DNA from: Pseudomonadota bacterium
Lineage (GTDB): Bacteria; Pseudomonadota; Gammaproteobacteria; Acidiferrobacterales; Sulfurifustaceae
NCBI GenBank assembly: GCA_020354085.1
Contig: CP070641.1
Location: forward strand, 474,357-481,025
Reading direction: 5' to 3'
DNA: 6,669 nt
In this document: in pieces, positions 6,037-6,669 of the stretch
Position numbering within the stretch: the stretch's first letter is position 1
How the letters are laid out: every line of letters begins with the position of its first letter
Translations under genes and position numbers: made by a program
Notes under the pieces: generated by a model
What the model was told of the DNA's origin: nothing
Databases searched by the model: none
The model's input: the letters and a program-made list of their open reading frames with translations, nothing else

Positions 6037-6402
6037 ATGCGCCAGAATGTCGTCCGCCCCACCGATATCAAGCTGCACCAAAAGTCGCGCGTGCTGGAAA
6101 TCAGTTTCGACGACGGCAGCCATTTCAAACTGTCTTGCGAATTCCTGCGGGTATATTCGCCGTCCGCCGAGGTTCGCGGTCATGGTCCTGGACAAGAGGT
6201 TCTCCAGGTCGGCAAGGAAAACGTCAACATCACCGCGATCGAACCGGTCGGCAACTATGCGATCTGCCTGCACTTCGACGACGGTCATAGCACCGGTATT
6301 TATTCGTGGGATTGGTTGCACCACTTGGGCGCCGATCATGAGAAGCTTTGGAAGACCTATCTCGACAAACTCGCTGCGGCGGGACATAAGCGCCGGACCT
6401 GA
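6037..6402 (+). CDS. DUF971 domain protein (gamma-butyrobetaine hydroxylase N-terminal-like fold)
   Basis: Small cytoplasmic protein of 121 residues, biochemical role unknown. The sequence RPTDIKLHQKSRVLEISFDDG near the start, then LRVYSPSAEVRGHGPG, VNITAIEPVGNYAICLHFDDGHSTGIYSWDWL and a C-terminal LHHLGADHEKLWKTYLDKL, is typical of stand-alone DUF971 proteins. This domain is also found at the N-terminus of gamma-butyrobetaine hydroxylases; the catalytic dioxygenase domain is absent here. The frame is open back to a GTG at 5938, but that part crosses the phoB regulatory region and does not look coding. The ATG at 6037 matches the usual family start; GAAGGA at 6016-6021 is 15 bases away, so a GTG at 6025 cannot be excluded. 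It ends 10 bases before ubiE, and DUF971 genes are commonly next to ubiE in proteobacteria. Confidence 0.88.
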   Translation: MRQNVVRPTDIKLHQKSRVLEISFDDGSHFKLSCEFLRVYSPSAEVRGHGPGQEVLQVGKENVNITAIEPVGNYAICLHFDDGHSTGIYSWDWLHHLGADHEKLWKTYLDKLAAAGHKRRT

Positions 6403-6412
6403 AGAGAGCATC

Positions 6413-6669
6413 ATGGCGGAGCAGCAGGGAAACTCGACCACGCACTTCGGTTACCGCGATGTACCGGAAGCGGACAAGTCGCGTTTGGTCGGCGAGGTCT
6501 TCGATTCGGTCGCGACCAAATACGATCTCATGAACGACCTCATGTCGTTCGGCATCCATCGGCTATGGAAAAAGTTCGCGATCGCGCAGAGCGGTGTACG
6601 GCGCGGTCAGCGGGTGCTGGACGTGGCTGGTGGTTCCGGCGATCTCAGCGCGCGTTTCGCGGAGTTGGT
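6413..6669 (+). CDS. ubiE: UbiE, ubiquinone/menaquinone C-methyltransferase (C-terminal part beyond the right edge)
   Basis: SAM-dependent methyltransferase that C-methylates the benzoquinol ring in ubiquinone synthesis (and demethylmenaquinol where menaquinone is made). The first 85 codons are present. Family blocks are HFGYRDVPEADK (residues 11-22), VFDSVATKYDLMNDLMSFGIHRLW (about 29-52) and the SAM-binding motif I LDVAGGSGDL (about 68-77); all align closely with what I recall of E. coli UbiE (251 residues). The ATG at 6413 follows the DUF971 stop by 10 bases with GAAGAGAG at 6401-6408 as the probable ribosome site, so the two are probably co-transcribed. About two thirds of the protein lies outside the window. 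Confidence 0.96.
   Translation, partial: MAEQQGNSTTHFGYRDVPEADKSRLVGEVFDSVATKYDLMNDLMSFGIHRLWKKFAIAQSGVRRGQRVLDVAGGSGDLSARFAEL

Overview
The window carries a phosphate-starvation (Pho) gene cluster from a GC-rich proteobacterium, most likely a gammaproteobacterium. This rests on the PhoB, PhoR and UbiE sequences and on the DUF971-ubiE pairing. No genus can be named from the sequence alone. Nearly all of the DNA is coding, and there is no RNA gene, insertion sequence, CRISPR array or long repeat. No gap between genes exceeds 160 bases.

Positions 1-5882 are read leftward on the minus strand, in the order phoB (response regulator), phoR (sensor kinase), an ATP-grasp ligase-like protein of unknown substrate, an ArsC-type arsenate reductase, pstS (periplasmic phosphate-binding protein) and pstC (permease, cut by the left edge). 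Positions 6037-6669 are read rightward: a small DUF971 protein, then ubiE (ubiquinone/menaquinone methyltransferase, cut by the right edge). The two groups diverge from a 154-base spacer at 5883-6036.

PhoB-type binding sites (direct repeats close to CTGTCAT, 11 bases apart) lie upstream of pstS, pstC and phoB, each ending 68 to 79 bases before the start codon. The pstS site extends into a run of four repeat units that reaches back over the arsC stop codon. PhoR would sense phosphate status with the Pst transporter. PhoB would then activate pstS and pstC separately and probably its own operon.

The ATP-grasp gene and arsC sit between phoR and pstS without a recognisable Pho box of their own. 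They have a plausible sigma-70-type promoter with a dyad over its -10 element. Because arsenate enters cells through phosphate transporters, an arsenate reductase inside a phosphate-uptake cluster makes physiological sense. The ATP-grasp protein is the least explained component of the window.
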